Assembly: GCF_014205765.1 (NCBI RefSeq)
Contig: NZ_JACIIZ010000010.1
Coordinates: 219,007-283,006, forward strand
DNA length: 64,000 nucleotides
Source of the DNA: Nitrospirillum iridis
GTDB lineage: Bacteria > Pseudomonadota > Alphaproteobacteria > Azospirillales > Azospirillaceae
Direction of reading: 5' to 3'
The notes beneath the pieces are model-generated. The model was not told the DNA's origin, ran no database searches, and worked only from the letters and a program-made list of their open reading frames with translations. This document shows positions 8,473 to 17,356 of the stretch, in pieces (within the stretch, counting starts at the first letter, position 1; each line of letters starts with the position of its first letter). Both the position numbers and the translations under genes were made by a program.

Positions 8473-9225
8473 TCAGTGCATGACCCAGCCGCCATCGACG
8501 TTCAGGGTCTGGCCGCTGATGAAACCGGCGGCGTCCGACGCCAGGAAGGACAGGGCCGCCGCGATGTCGCCCGGGTGGCCGCGCCGCTTCACCGACTGAT
8601 GGTCCAGCACGAAGCGGGTGTAGCCCTCCGGATCCGGATGAATCTTCTCCGCGTCCGTAGGGAAGGCGCCGGGGGACAGGGCGTTGACGGTGACGCCATA
8701 GGCGCCGAACTCCCGCGCCCAGGCCCGCGTCAGGCCGACCAGGGCGCCCTTGGAGGCGACGTAGGGCGACAGGTTGGCCCAGCCGCCATAGACGGTGATG
8801 CTGGCGATGTTGATGATGCGGCCCCAGCCCCGGGCCCGCATGTGGGGCAGCGCCACCTGCACCGCCACGATGCCGGCATCGACGTTCACGCGCTGGACGG
8901 CCTGGTGGTCCTCCACGCTGTAATCCTCGAACGGCTTGGACGGGTAGATGGCGGCGTTGTTGATGACCACGTCCAGCCCGCCCAGCGCCGTGGCCTGGGC
9001 CGACAGCAGGGCGCGGAAGCCCGCCAGGTCCGACAGGTCGGCCCGCATCGGGACCAGGCGCCCAACGTCGATGCCGGCGGCGGCATCCGCCAGGGCCGCC
9101 AGCTTGGCGGCGTCATGGTCGACGGCCAGCACCGTGGCGCCTTCGCGCAGGAAGTGCAGGGTGGCGGGCAGGCCCAGGCCGCCGGCGGCACCGGTGTACA
9201 GGATGGTTTTGCCCCGAATGGACAT
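8473..9225 (-). CDS. SDR-family oxidoreductase
   Basis: 250 residues, classical short-chain dehydrogenase length. TGAAGGLG gives the nucleotide-binding glycine motif, VINNAA the NNAG-type motif, and the Ser-Tyr-Lys catalytic set is in IASITVYGG and YVASK. The C-terminal SGQTLNVDGGW is standard. It is an NAD(P)-dependent alcohol or sugar dehydrogenase, placed between the DUF4432 and CoA-transferase genes of the minus-strand operon. Substrate unknown; a sugar or sugar-acid step in the same pathway is likely. Confidence 0.88.
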   Translation of the reverse strand: MSIRGKTILYTGAAGGLGLPATLHFLREGATVLAVDHDAAKLAALADAAAGIDVGRLVPMRADLSDLAGFRALLSAQATALGGLDVVINNAAIYPSKPFEDYSVEDHQAVQRVNVDAGIVAVQVALPHMRARGWGRIINIASITVYGGWANLSPYVASKGALVGLTRAWAREFGAYGVTVNALSPGAFPTDAEKIHPDPEGYTRFVLDHQSVKRRGHPGDIAAALSFLASDAAGFISGQTLNVDGGWVMH

Positions 9226-9240
9226 GGCTTCCGTTCCCCC

Positions 9241-10419
9241 TCAACCGCGCACGATGGGGCGGAAGTCGCCCGAGGGAACGGGGTAGTCCGCGTCCGGCTG
9301 GCGAGCGATGGCCTGGATGCGCGCCACGGACGCGGCCACGGACGCGGCGTCCGGCAGAATGCGGAAAACGCTGTCGTAGTGCTTCTCCTCCCCATGCTCC
9401 AGCCAGATCAGCTCATCGCGCCGCTTGGCGAAGGGCTTGCCGAAGACGTGGTTGGTGGAGGGCTCGATACCCAAGGCGTAGTGGCCCTGCTGCAGGTTCT
9501 GCCACTCATACATGGCGGGGAACTGGCGCTTGTCCGTCTCCACCTCCAGGCCGAAGCCGATGGCCTCGTTCACCAGGGCGACGGGCACGCGCGACGCGGC
9601 GTCGGCCCCCATTTCATGCTGCCAGACCTGCTCATGGAAATCGCGGCGCGGCCCCGGCAGGGTGCGGTAGCCCACCCCCTGTTTGCGGTAATCGTCGCCA
9701 GCGTGGGAGGCCCAGACCACGTCACGGATGGGCGCCACGTAGCGCGACCCCTCCGCCAGCACCGGGTGCCCGACGTTGATGTGGTAACAGTACATGTGCG
9801 GCGTGCGGTAGAAGCCGTGGTTGACCACCCGGTCGTGCAGCCGGATCTCATCCGTGCCCACCTTGGCCTCGATGCGGCGGATCAGATGCAGGTCCTCCCC
9901 GAACACGGTGGACTGCTGCACCACGCCCTCCGCCCACAGCCAGCAGTCATCGCCGTCCCAACGCTCGCCATAACCGGTCAGGCGCGCGGGGATGGTGCCA
10001 ATGCGGCCGTGCAGGGAGGATTTGACGCCCGTGCGGGGCCCGTAGACATAATGGTCGGCCGCGTCCTCATCCATGAACAGGATGTGGTCCAGCCCACAGG
10101 TGACCAGCAGGCCGGAGAAGGAGCGGAACCAGCCCAGGCCGCCCTCCCCCTCATATTCATGCAAGCCAGGATGGCGGAAGCCGGACGGGGAATGCCAGCC
10201 GACGGCGCGGCCATTATGCTCGCAATCCGCGATGTCCATGGCCCGGTCGACCAGGACGGTGAAGCGCAGCCCCGTGCCCGTGCGGAATTCCAACAGGCGC
10301 ACGCCGCGCTCCACACCATCACCCAGCGTCATCAGCCGGACGCCGGCGAATTGGGAGAGGGAGCCCGTGTGGGCCGCCACGTCGCGGCGGGACCGGACCT
10401 GTCCGTAAAGGCTGACCAT
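9241..10419 (-). CDS. DUF4432 (aldose-1-epimerase-like) protein
   Basis: 392 residues. RVLEFRTGTGLRF-type and LVDRAMDIADCEHNGRAVGW segments, GGLGWFRSFSGLLVTCGLDHI, YHINVGHPVLAEGSRYVAP and LGIEPSTNHVFGK match the DUF4432 family, which has the galactose-mutarotase beta-sandwich fold with His/Glu clusters. Members are often found in sugar-catabolic operons. It is the first gene of the 237-10419 minus-strand run and is divergent from the mutarotase gene at 10578. It may be a mutarotase or epimerase; no activity can be assigned from sequence alone. Confidence 0.8.
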   Translation of the reverse strand: MVSLYGQVRSRRDVAAHTGSLSQFAGVRLMTLGDGVERGVRLLEFRTGTGLRFTVLVDRAMDIADCEHNGRAVGWHSPSGFRHPGLHEYEGEGGLGWFRSFSGLLVTCGLDHILFMDEDAADHYVYGPRTGVKSSLHGRIGTIPARLTGYGERWDGDDCWLWAEGVVQQSTVFGEDLHLIRRIEAKVGTDEIRLHDRVVNHGFYRTPHMYCYHINVGHPVLAEGSRYVAPIRDVVWASHAGDDYRKQGVGYRTLPGPRRDFHEQVWQHEMGADAASRVPVALVNEAIGFGLEVETDKRQFPAMYEWQNLQQGHYALGIEPSTNHVFGKPFAKRRDELIWLEHGEEKHYDSVFRILPDAASVAASVARIQAIARQPDADYPVPSGDFRPIVRG

Positions 10420-10536
10420 CCCCGTATCCTCCGTCAGTCTGGTCTTGGGGCTTGCTTTTGGCGCCTGGTTCTGGCGCTGGGGTTTTGCGGGATTAAGGCC
10501 CCCAAATGCGGCCTTGTCAATTCAGAAGCGCAATGT

Positions 10537-10551
10537 GATATCTCAGATATC
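10537..10551. promoter_or_regulatory. Predicted GntR operator, mutarotase/DUF4432 intergenic region
   Basis: GATATCTCAGATATC is a perfect 7-1-7 inverted repeat, 26 nt before the mutarotase ATG and in the divergent gap to the DUF4432 gene. Near-identical sequences occur at 16529-16543 and 17305-17319, which makes it a likely binding site of the FadR-type regulator encoded at 16560. Confidence 0.65.
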
Positions 10552-10577
10552 GAAATAAAAACTTCAGAAGGTGCGAA

Positions 10578-10934
10578 ATGAGTGACACACGCCGCCTGTG
10601 CTTCACCGTGGACCTGCGGGACGACCCGGAGTTGATGGCCCGCTACAAGGCTTGGCATGGGCCGGGCGCCGTGCCGAAGCCGGTCGTCGACGCCATCCGG
10701 AAAGACGGCATCCGCGACCTGGAAATCTGGCTGCACGGCACGCGCATGGTGCTAATCATGGAGGTCGGCCCCGACTTCGACCCCGTGGCCAAGGCGGCCA
10801 GCGACACAGCCAATCCCGACGTCCTGGAATGGGAGCGGCTGATGGGCACGTTCCAGCAGCCCCTGCCCGGCACGCCGGCCGGCCAGACCTGGGTCGCCAT
10901 GGAACGCATCCATTCCCTGAGGGAACAGGCGTGA
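10578..10934 (+). CDS. L-rhamnose/L-fucose mutarotase family protein
   Basis: 118 residues, the usual length for RhaM/DUF718-type mutarotases. Features are RLCFTVDLRDDPELMARYKAWH near the N-terminus (conserved Tyr and His), IRDLEIWLHGTRMVLIMEV and LEWERLM, ending in WVAMERIHSL. It interconverts the anomers of a deoxyhexose, delivering the form used by the dehydrogenase. It is divergent from the DUF4432 gene and carries its own predicted GntR operator just upstream. In this cluster L-fucose is the favoured substrate. Confidence 0.85.
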   Translation: MSDTRRLCFTVDLRDDPELMARYKAWHGPGAVPKPVVDAIRKDGIRDLEIWLHGTRMVLIMEVGPDFDPVAKAASDTANPDVLEWERLMGTFQQPLPGTPAGQTWVAMERIHSLREQA

Positions 10935-10953
10935 CTACAAGAAGCGGCGACCG

Positions 10954-13071
10954 TCAGCGCCGCGGCGCCTCATCCCGTTGGATGCCTGAGCGTTCCATCA
11001 CCGCCCGCGCGCCGGCCGGCCATGTGTCGCCCTTGACCTCGACAGTGTCGACCAGACGGTTGTTGAGGTAATCGGTCAGCGTTCCCCGCGCCCGCCCGTC
11101 GCGGTACCAGTTGCCTAAGGCCAGATCGTCCATGGCCGTGCGGCGGGGAAGGTTGAAGTCCAGGGTGTTGACGTTCAGCCAGACATCGACCCTGTCGACG
11201 ACGTTGTTGCGCACCGTCAGATACCGTGACCCCTCGTCCAGGTAGATGCCGATGCCGCCGGGGACGTCGTATATGTAATTCTCGGCGATCAGGCCGCCGG
11301 GATCGGCCGACAGATGGTAGATGGCGCCGCCATCCCCATACCATTGCTTAACGGAATGCACGCGGTTCCCGAAGATGACGGCGTCGCGCAGGATGGTGGG
11401 CGTGTCGTAAGCCAGGTTGCCCGGCTGGTCGTAATAGCCGCGTTCCCGCGACCGATAGGCGGAGCTTCCGCCCGGGTCATTGACGCCCCAGCCCCAGCCG
11501 ACATCGATCCCGTCATAGGGCGTGTCCGACACGTCGTTATGCAGGATCACCGGCGCCGTCGCATAGGTGACCAGGATGGCCGCCTGCTCCCGATAGTCCT
11601 GTGACACGGTCCTGATCCGGTTGTTGCGGATCAGGATGTCGCGGACAGCCACGTCGGGACGCGGCGGATGGTGGGCATCCGGCGTGACGCCGCCCGCCAT
11701 GATGGCGCCGCCCGACAGGTCGGTGAACAGGTTGCCCGACACCTCGATGGCGACGGCGCCCAGGCCGATGCCGCTGTCGTTGGCATCGGCATTGTTGCCT
11801 ATGCCCAGGGCCACCTGTCCCAGATGCGTGAACTCGTCCCCCTCGAACAGGATGCGCGTCGCGGCGGCCACCTGGATCGCCGCCGGCTGCTGGCGCCAGT
11901 GGTTGCGGGCGGCCTCGAACGCCCAGCAGCCCCACGAGCAGTCCCGTATCGGCTCCGGGGGATAGTCGGAAAGGTGGCCGGCCAGGAACGCGCCGCTCTG
12001 CTGGCTGGCATAGCCTTGCGGGCCGGATGGCTCCAGCCAGCTGGTATGCTGGAAGCTCAGCCCCTTGAATTGCAGATCCTTGACAGGCGTGTCATAGGTG
12101 CCGGCGATGGAAACCAGCAGCGACAGGCGCGGCAGAACCACCGAAGCCGTGCCCAAGTCCTCCCCGGCGCGGGGCTTGTAGTAAAGGCGGCCGGCGGCCG
12201 GATCGGCATACCACTGGCCGGGTTCGCGCAGGAATGCCAGGGCGTTGACCAGGAAAAGCCGGGCCGAAGCCTCGGAAACCGGCCGGGCGATGGTGTCATA
12301 GCCGATGATGTTGTTCCGCCACCCCGGCTGCTGCATGACGATACGGTCGCCCTCGATCCGTTCCACCATCGCATGCCGGTCGGTGAACCAGCCCGTACCC
12401 TCGACCTCGATCCGCTTCTGGTCCGGCACGTCGGCCAAGCCCCGCCAAGCCGGATCGACGATCTCCATCCCCCAGTCGTGGAAGCGGAAGGCCTGGCGCG
12501 GCACCTCCAGCGTCGCCCGGCGGGCCAGCCGGTCATTGACCCAGATCTGGCGCGGATCGACGCCGCGCGGGATGTCGGCCGCCCATATCCCCTTGGCCGG
12601 ATCGGCCAACCGCCAGCCGGTCACCGTGTCGCCGCCGGAAATCACCGGCTTGGCCCCGTCCGCCGCCTCCCAGCGCACCAGGTGCCCCGCCTGCCCGCCA
12701 TCCGCCGCGGAAAAGCGCAGCGGCTCCGCCAAACGGTAGACCCCGGCGGCCAGCCGCACGACGACATCCCGGTCGCGGTTCAGGTCCCGCACGGCGGCCT
12801 GGGCACGGGCCAGCGTGGCGAAGGGGTGGGCCGGCGACCCGTCGCCCGTGTCAGACCCGGTGGGCGATACCGACAGGACCACGGGCGGCGACACGGGCCG
12901 TTGCGGTATCCTGATGGTCGCCAGCAGTTTTTCCCCGTACAGCCGTTCCGGCTGATGGGCGGGGGGCAGGTCGGGGGTGGGCAAGTTGGGGGCTGGCGGT
13001 GTCTGCGACCACCCCGGCGCCGATGTCAACAGCAAGGCCAACAGGCCGAGACGCGCCGCATACGATCCCAT
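10954..13071 (-). CDS. GH141-like right-handed beta-helix protein, candidate alpha-L-fucosidase
   Basis: 705 residues from ATG 13071 (MGSYAARLGLLALLLTSAPG), which gives a clean signal peptide; an upstream in-frame ATG adds non-family sequence. The Pro-rich linker is followed by VSPTGSDTGDGSPAHPFATL, LAAGVYRLAEPLRFS and RQIWVNDRLARRATLEV, the same domain order as the 237-2252 protein, to which it is clearly paralogous. The rungs near the middle share HNDVSDTPYDGIDVGWGWG with HNDISDANYDGIAIGWGWG of the paralogue. It is exported, probably periplasmic or outer-membrane facing. A role in releasing L-fucose from glycans is inferred from the GH141 resemblance and from the catabolic genes beside it. 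Confidence 0.72.
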   Translation of the reverse strand: MGSYAARLGLLALLLTSAPGWSQTPPAPNLPTPDLPPAHQPERLYGEKLLATIRIPQRPVSPPVVLSVSPTGSDTGDGSPAHPFATLARAQAAVRDLNRDRDVVVRLAAGVYRLAEPLRFSAADGGQAGHLVRWEAADGAKPVISGGDTVTGWRLADPAKGIWAADIPRGVDPRQIWVNDRLARRATLEVPRQAFRFHDWGMEIVDPAWRGLADVPDQKRIEVEGTGWFTDRHAMVERIEGDRIVMQQPGWRNNIIGYDTIARPVSEASARLFLVNALAFLREPGQWYADPAAGRLYYKPRAGEDLGTASVVLPRLSLLVSIAGTYDTPVKDLQFKGLSFQHTSWLEPSGPQGYASQQSGAFLAGHLSDYPPEPIRDCSWGCWAFEAARNHWRQQPAAIQVAAATRILFEGDEFTHLGQVALGIGNNADANDSGIGLGAVAIEVSGNLFTDLSGGAIMAGGVTPDAHHPPRPDVAVRDILIRNNRIRTVSQDYREQAAILVTYATAPVILHNDVSDTPYDGIDVGWGWGVNDPGGSSAYRSRERGYYDQPGNLAYDTPTILRDAVIFGNRVHSVKQWYGDGGAIYHLSADPGGLIAENYIYDVPGGIGIYLDEGSRYLTVRNNVVDRVDVWLNVNTLDFNLPRRTAMDDLALGNWYRDGRARGTLTDYLNNRLVDTVEVKGDTWPAGARAVMERSGIQRDEAPRR

Positions 13072-13123
13072 CGCCCAACCCCCTTTAAAGCCATTGTTTC
13101 CAACGCGCCGGTCGCTCGCCGCC

Positions 13124-14410
13124 TCAGCGTACCGACCGGATCGGCAACACGAAGAACGAGGACAGGAAGACGAAGACGATGGCCGCGATGAACAGCACGC
13201 TGTAATCGCCACCGGACAGGCCCAGCAACCAGGCGGACATGACGGGACTGATGGCCTGCGGAATATTGATGGCGGTGGTCAGGATGCCCAGGTCCTTGCC
13301 GGTGGACCCAGTGTCCCGGGGCAGCACCTGGGTCATCAACGCCATGTCCACCGCAGTGAACGCGCCGTAGCCCAACCCGACGATGCCGGCATAGAGGTAC
13401 ATCCCCTCCACCGTCGGGGAGATCAGCGGGACCACGCAGGCCGCCGCCATGATGACGGAGGAGAAGAAGACGAAGGGCTTGCGCCGCCCCACCCTGTCCG
13501 ACAGGAAGCCGGAAACCAGGCCGGAGAACAACAGCATGACGAAGGTGATGGCGGAGATGTTGCCGATGACGACGTTGGCCTGGTCCACCGACAGGTGGAT
13601 GTAGTCCCGCAGGATGTAGAGCTGGTAGGTCACCACCCCCTGGTATCCCATGTAGATCGTGAAGCGGCCGAGGAAGGCCCAGCCGAAATCGGGATACTTG
13701 CGCGGATCGATCCAGAAGCTGCGCAGGAAGGCCACCAGGCTGAAGGGCGCTGGCTTCAGATGCGCCGACGACGCCTCGCGGTTCAAGAAAACGAAAGCGA
13801 CACAGCAGGCGGCGACGGCCAGGGCGAACACCAGATAGCCCAGCGCCAGCTGGCCGGCCAGGTGCCCCGCCACGATGATGCCCACCGTGCCGCCGGCCGT
13901 CATGCCCGCCCCGATGAAGCCGGAGGCGGTCCCCCGGTTGGCCGGCGCGAAGCGGTCGGCCACCACGGTGGACAGCGGGCCCTGCATGGCGTTGTAGGCG
14001 ATGGCCGCCATGACCCACAGCACCGTGATGGACCACAGGGACGTCACCAGCGACACGCCGAACAGGCACATCGACCCGATGAGCGAGGCCAAGGCGATCC
14101 ACGGCGACCGCCGGCCCCAGCGCGACCGGGTGCGGTCGGACAAGGCGCCGGCGATGGGGGTGGTCAGCGTCGAGAAAATGGACGTGATGGACATGACGAT
14201 GGCGAAGTTCGCCGCCTTCGCCGCCGGGTCCAGCGCCGCCACCTGGTTGGGCAGCAGCACGGAGATGACCCCGTTGTAGAGGGCCAGCAGCACGAAAAAA
14301 TTGGTCAGCAGCGACCAGAGCAGGACCCAACGCCGCCGCCCCGCGACATGCTGGCTGGTGTCTTCCGCCGCAGCGGAGGGAAGGGGGACGTCCATGGGAA
14401 TGTCGCTCAT
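13124..14410 (-). CDS. MFS sugar transporter
   Basis: 428 residues with about 12 hydrophobic segments. The cytoplasmic loop motif GALSDRTRSRWGRRSPW after TM2 and its counterpart GFLSDRVGRRKP after TM8 identify the major facilitator superfamily. It is placed between a beta-helix glycosidase gene and the lactonase gene on the same strand, so it probably carries the released sugar across the inner membrane. L-fucose is the likely substrate but the sequence does not look like classical FucP. Confidence 0.85.
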   Translation of the reverse strand: MSDIPMDVPLPSAAAEDTSQHVAGRRRWVLLWSLLTNFFVLLALYNGVISVLLPNQVAALDPAAKAANFAIVMSITSIFSTLTTPIAGALSDRTRSRWGRRSPWIALASLIGSMCLFGVSLVTSLWSITVLWVMAAIAYNAMQGPLSTVVADRFAPANRGTASGFIGAGMTAGGTVGIIVAGHLAGQLALGYLVFALAVAACCVAFVFLNREASSAHLKPAPFSLVAFLRSFWIDPRKYPDFGWAFLGRFTIYMGYQGVVTYQLYILRDYIHLSVDQANVVIGNISAITFVMLLFSGLVSGFLSDRVGRRKPFVFFSSVIMAAACVVPLISPTVEGMYLYAGIVGLGYGAFTAVDMALMTQVLPRDTGSTGKDLGILTTAINIPQAISPVMSAWLLGLSGGDYSVLFIAAIVFVFLSSFFVLPIRSVR

Positions 14411-14491
14411 CTTCGGTTGATCTCTCCCTGACTGCCGTCTTGACGGGCCCTCTTGGGTGGGGCCGTTGTCGATTGATTGTTTATCGCCGCG

Positions 14492-15352
14492 TCATCCGCC
14501 GCCCAGCCGGTAAACCCGCCGGGCCACACCGTGGCACACCGCGTCCCGATCCGCCTGGGTCCAGCCGGCGGCGATGTCCTGGAACGCCGCCAGCCACGTC
14601 GGGTAGCCGCCGGCCAGATCCACCACGGGCCAGTCACCGCCGAACAGGCAGCGCCCGGCGCCAAAGCAGGCCAGGGTGTGGTCGATGTAAGGCCGCAAGT
14701 CCTCCACCCGCCAGCCCTCCCACCGCGCCTGGGTGGTCAGGCCGGAGATTTTGCAGGCCAGGTTGGGGAAGCGCGCCAGCCGGGCCAGGGCGTCGGCCCA
14801 GCCGTCGCCCCGGATGTCGCCGCCGTGGGTGGCGATGTCGGGCTTGCCCAGGTGGTCCAGCACGGTGACGGCGTCCGGCACCGCCGCGTACAGATGGTCC
14901 AGCGCCTGGGCCACATCCCGCAGCTGCGGCGCGCGGGCGCAGATGTCCAGGCTGAACCCCGCCTTCGCCGCCCGCACCATGCCATCCAGGTGATCGGGGT
15001 CGGTGACGAAGGCCAGCGGCTCGTTTTGCACCGACCGGCGCACACCGCGCACCAGTGGCCGCGCCGCCAGGGCGTCGATCGCCGCCTGCGCCCCCGCCCC
15101 CAGTTCCAACGGCGCGAAAGCCACGATGCCGCCCACCGGCACGCGGTCCGCCAACCCGGCGACCCAGTCCACCTCATCCAGTGCCTGGGCCGGATCGCAG
15201 TCCGCCTGCACGAACACCGCCTGCTCGACAGGCAATCCCAGCGCCGCCCATTCGAGCGGCGTGTGCGCCCCCCCGATGGACGGGACGTGGGACAGCCAGT
15301 CGTAGCGCAGGCGCGCCGGATCCCAGAGGTGCAGGTGGGCGTCGATCAGCAT
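14492..15352 (-). CDS. Amidohydrolase-family sugar lactonase (L-fuconolactonase-like)
   Basis: 286 residues from ATG 15352 (MLIDAHLHLWDPARLRYDWL). The start shares one base with the TGA of the upstream dehydratase gene (TGATG), indicating coupling. DAHLHLWD carries the HxH metal site; AVFVQADCDP, GIVAFAPLELG and FGGDWPVVDLAGGY are typical of COG3618 lactonases acting on L-fuconolactone or L-rhamnonolactone. It hydrolyses the aldonolactone formed by the dehydrogenase at 18214 to the open acid used by the dehydratase. Confidence 0.88.
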   Translation of the reverse strand: MLIDAHLHLWDPARLRYDWLSHVPSIGGAHTPLEWAALGLPVEQAVFVQADCDPAQALDEVDWVAGLADRVPVGGIVAFAPLELGAGAQAAIDALAARPLVRGVRRSVQNEPLAFVTDPDHLDGMVRAAKAGFSLDICARAPQLRDVAQALDHLYAAVPDAVTVLDHLGKPDIATHGGDIRGDGWADALARLARFPNLACKISGLTTQARWEGWRVEDLRPYIDHTLACFGAGRCLFGGDWPVVDLAGGYPTWLAAFQDIAAGWTQADRDAVCHGVARRVYRLGGG

Positions 15353-16506
15353 CAGCTTAGCCGGCACGGCGCCAAGCGGACCTGGGGCGGTGCCGCGCCC
15401 AGGTCGGCGCGGTCCAGGATGGCCGGCCGGCGCCAGAGGGTCCGCGCGCCCTCGCTCAGCACCAGGCCGTGGCCCGGCGCCTCCCGGCCGTGAATGTAGC
15501 CGTCTTCCATGCGGTAGCCCTCCTCCACCAGATGATCGAAGTTCTGGTAGGAATATTCCAGCCACTCGACCTCCGGCAGCGCCAAGGCCATGTTGACGCC
15601 GATCTCCAGGAAGGAGTTTCCCAGCGTCACCGGCACCGCCTTCTCCGCCGCCAGCCAGCCGATCCGCATGACGTCGGTGACATGGCCGTGGACGTTCAGC
15701 ATGTCGGCCCCGCCCGCCTCGATCAGCGCGCGCTTGCCCGACACGTCCAGATATTCGCCGCTGTTGATCAGGGTGCGGCCGGCCGTCTGGCGCAGCAGGC
15801 GCAGGCCGTCGAAATCATTGCGCTGGATGGGATCCTCCAGCCAGAAGATCTCGTGCCCCGCCTTGCGCATCAGTTCCAGGTTCAGGATGGTCTGCTTGGG
15901 CGACCAGGCCTCGTTGGCGTCCACCATCACGGTGGCGCCAGCACCGACGGCCTGCTTCAGCAGATCCAGGCGGTGGATGTCGCGCTCGATCTCCGGATGG
16001 CCGACCTTGATCTTGAAGGCGGTGAAGCCTTCGGACGCGGCATGGGCGAACAGAGTCTGGAACGCCCCGTCATCCAGGTGGAAATCCAGGCCGGAGGCGT
16101 AGGCCCGCACCTTCCGCTTGCGGGCCCCCAGCAGCCGCCACAGCGGCAGGCCTACGGATTTGGCGAACAGATCCCAGACCGCCTGCTGCAATGCCTCCTC
16201 GAACGGCAGGGTGTGGCGCCGGGCGGTGCCGCCGCGCGGCCGGGTCACCCGATGGGCCAGGGCGCCGGACTGCTGCCCCTCCAGCCCGGGCCACACCTCC
16301 GACCGGAAGACGCGGATGATCTCCCCCTCCTCCGGCAGGGGGAAGAACAGCGACTGGACGAATCCCAGGCCGACCGAGCCATCGGAACCCACCAGTTCCA
16401 GGGCTGCGACATGAACGTCATCGGCACGGACTTGGCTATCCCCGATGACCCGATCTCGGGCAAACTGGAATCGTGTGATGCGGAAGTCGACGATCTGCAT
16501 TTTCAC
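15352..16506 (-). CDS. Enolase-superfamily sugar acid dehydratase (L-fuconate dehydratase-like)
   Basis: 384 residues of the mandelate racemase/muconate lactonizing group. FTAFKIKVG gives the KxK catalytic lysines, VMVDANEAW the first metal Asp, IFWLEDPI the second ligand and LINSGEYLD the third; VHGHVTDV holds a candidate His. It should remove water from a sugar acid to give the 2-keto-3-deoxy acid. Members of this group act on L-fuconate, L-rhamnonate or galactarate; downstream enzymes here favour L-fuconate. It is the first gene of the minus-strand run 16506-10954 and is divergent from the GntR gene, with the operator in between. Confidence 0.85.
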   Translation of the reverse strand: MKMQIVDFRITRFQFARDRVIGDSQVRADDVHVAALELVGSDGSVGLGFVQSLFFPLPEEGEIIRVFRSEVWPGLEGQQSGALAHRVTRPRGGTARRHTLPFEEALQQAVWDLFAKSVGLPLWRLLGARKRKVRAYASGLDFHLDDGAFQTLFAHAASEGFTAFKIKVGHPEIERDIHRLDLLKQAVGAGATVMVDANEAWSPKQTILNLELMRKAGHEIFWLEDPIQRNDFDGLRLLRQTAGRTLINSGEYLDVSGKRALIEAGGADMLNVHGHVTDVMRIGWLAAEKAVPVTLGNSFLEIGVNMALALPEVEWLEYSYQNFDHLVEEGYRMEDGYIHGREAPGHGLVLSEGARTLWRRPAILDRADLGAAPPQVRLAPCRLS

Positions 16507-16520
16507 CGCTACACTCTATT

Positions 16521-16543
16521 CAGATATCGATATCTGAAATATC
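16521..16543. promoter_or_regulatory. Predicted GntR operator, regulator/dehydratase intergenic region
   Basis: The 54-nt divergent gap holds CAGATATCGATATCTG (16521-16536), a perfect 16-bp palindrome, overlapping GATATCTGAAATATC (16529-16543). The second matches the 10537 site at 13 of 15 positions. Its place between regulator and dehydratase fits autoregulation plus repression of the catabolic operon. Confidence 0.7.
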
Positions 16544-16559
16544 AGGACATGGAATAGAT

Positions 16560-17270
16560 ATGGCAGCGGCACGCAGAAAGCAAGCGGCAAACGCGGCGGT
16601 CGAGGAGTCCGGCGGCGCCCCGGAGGGCAAGCGCCTGAGCGAGATCGCCTACAGCGCCATCCTGGAGGGATTGTTCGCCCGCAAGGTCCCCGCCGGCGCC
16701 TTCGTGTCGCAAAATGATCTGGTGCAGCTGCTGGGCATCCCGGTGCAGCCGTTGCGCGACGCGCTGCGCGTGCTGGAGGCGGAAGGGGTGCTGACCATCC
16801 ATCCCCGCTCCGGCATCCAGTTCCTGAAGCCGGATTTCGAGTTCGCCCGTTCCACCTATCAGTTCCGCTCCATCATAGAACGCGCGGCCGCCCGCACCTA
16901 CGCGGAAACCGGCGACGCGGCGGAGATCGCAGGCCTGCTGGCCGACCACCAGGCGCTGATCGCCACCATAGAGAAGGACGGCCTGACCCCCGCCCTGATC
17001 CAGACGCTGGAGGGGCTGGAGCAGCGTTTCCATGGCGCCATGATCGCCTGCCTGCGCAACCCGCTGATCGAGACCACGGCCCGCCGGCTGAAGAACTACG
17101 TCACCTTGATCCGCCTGGAACGGCTGATCACCCAGCCCCTGGCCCTGCGTACCTTGAATGAGCATATCGAGGTGCTGCGCGCCTGCACCGACCGCGACGG
17201 CGACCGGGCGGAGGCGGCGCTGACCGTGCACTTCCAGGCGGCTTTGCAGCGCATCCTGGGCATGTTCTGA
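16560..17270 (+). CDS. GntR-family regulator, FadR/FCD type
   Basis: 236 residues. A basic N-terminal tail is followed by a winged helix (RLSEIAYSAILEGLFARKVP, then QNDLVQLLGIPVQPLRDALR and GVLTIHPRSGIQF) and an all-helical FCD ligand domain (YQFRSIIERAAARTYAET and further). It is the only DNA-binding regulator in the sugar cluster. Repeats of GATATCTnAnATATC before it, before the mutarotase gene and before the FAH gene are its probable sites. FCD regulators usually sense an organic acid intermediate, here perhaps a 2-keto-3-deoxy acid. Confidence 0.92.
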   Translation: MAAARRKQAANAAVEESGGAPEGKRLSEIAYSAILEGLFARKVPAGAFVSQNDLVQLLGIPVQPLRDALRVLEAEGVLTIHPRSGIQFLKPDFEFARSTYQFRSIIERAAARTYAETGDAAEIAGLLADHQALIATIEKDGLTPALIQTLEGLEQRFHGAMIACLRNPLIETTARRLKNYVTLIRLERLITQPLALRTLNEHIEVLRACTDRDGDRAEAALTVHFQAALQRILGMF

Positions 17271-17304
17271 ATCGGCCGCCCAGCGGCGTTGACATATAAC
17301 AATA

Positions 17305-17319
17305 CGTATCTAATATATC
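17305..17319. promoter_or_regulatory. Predicted GntR operator upstream of FAH hydrolase gene
   Basis: CGTATCTAATATATC shares the core TATCTnAnATATC with the sites at 10537 and 16529. It lies 37 nt before the ATG at 17357 in an AT-rich gap, where it would cover a promoter for the plus-strand run 17357-21502. Confidence 0.55.
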
Positions 17320-17356
17320 AGTTGCGACTCAATCGTCTCAACCGAATGGATATGTG

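Noticed and set aside
8476..10581. 701-codon plus-strand frame
   Set aside because: Opposite the SDR and DUF4432 genes, both with clear motifs.
16560..17270. Regulator as GntR of the MocR or HutC type
   Set aside because: Length and helical C-terminus fit the FCD (FadR) class; there is no aminotransferase or UTRA domain.
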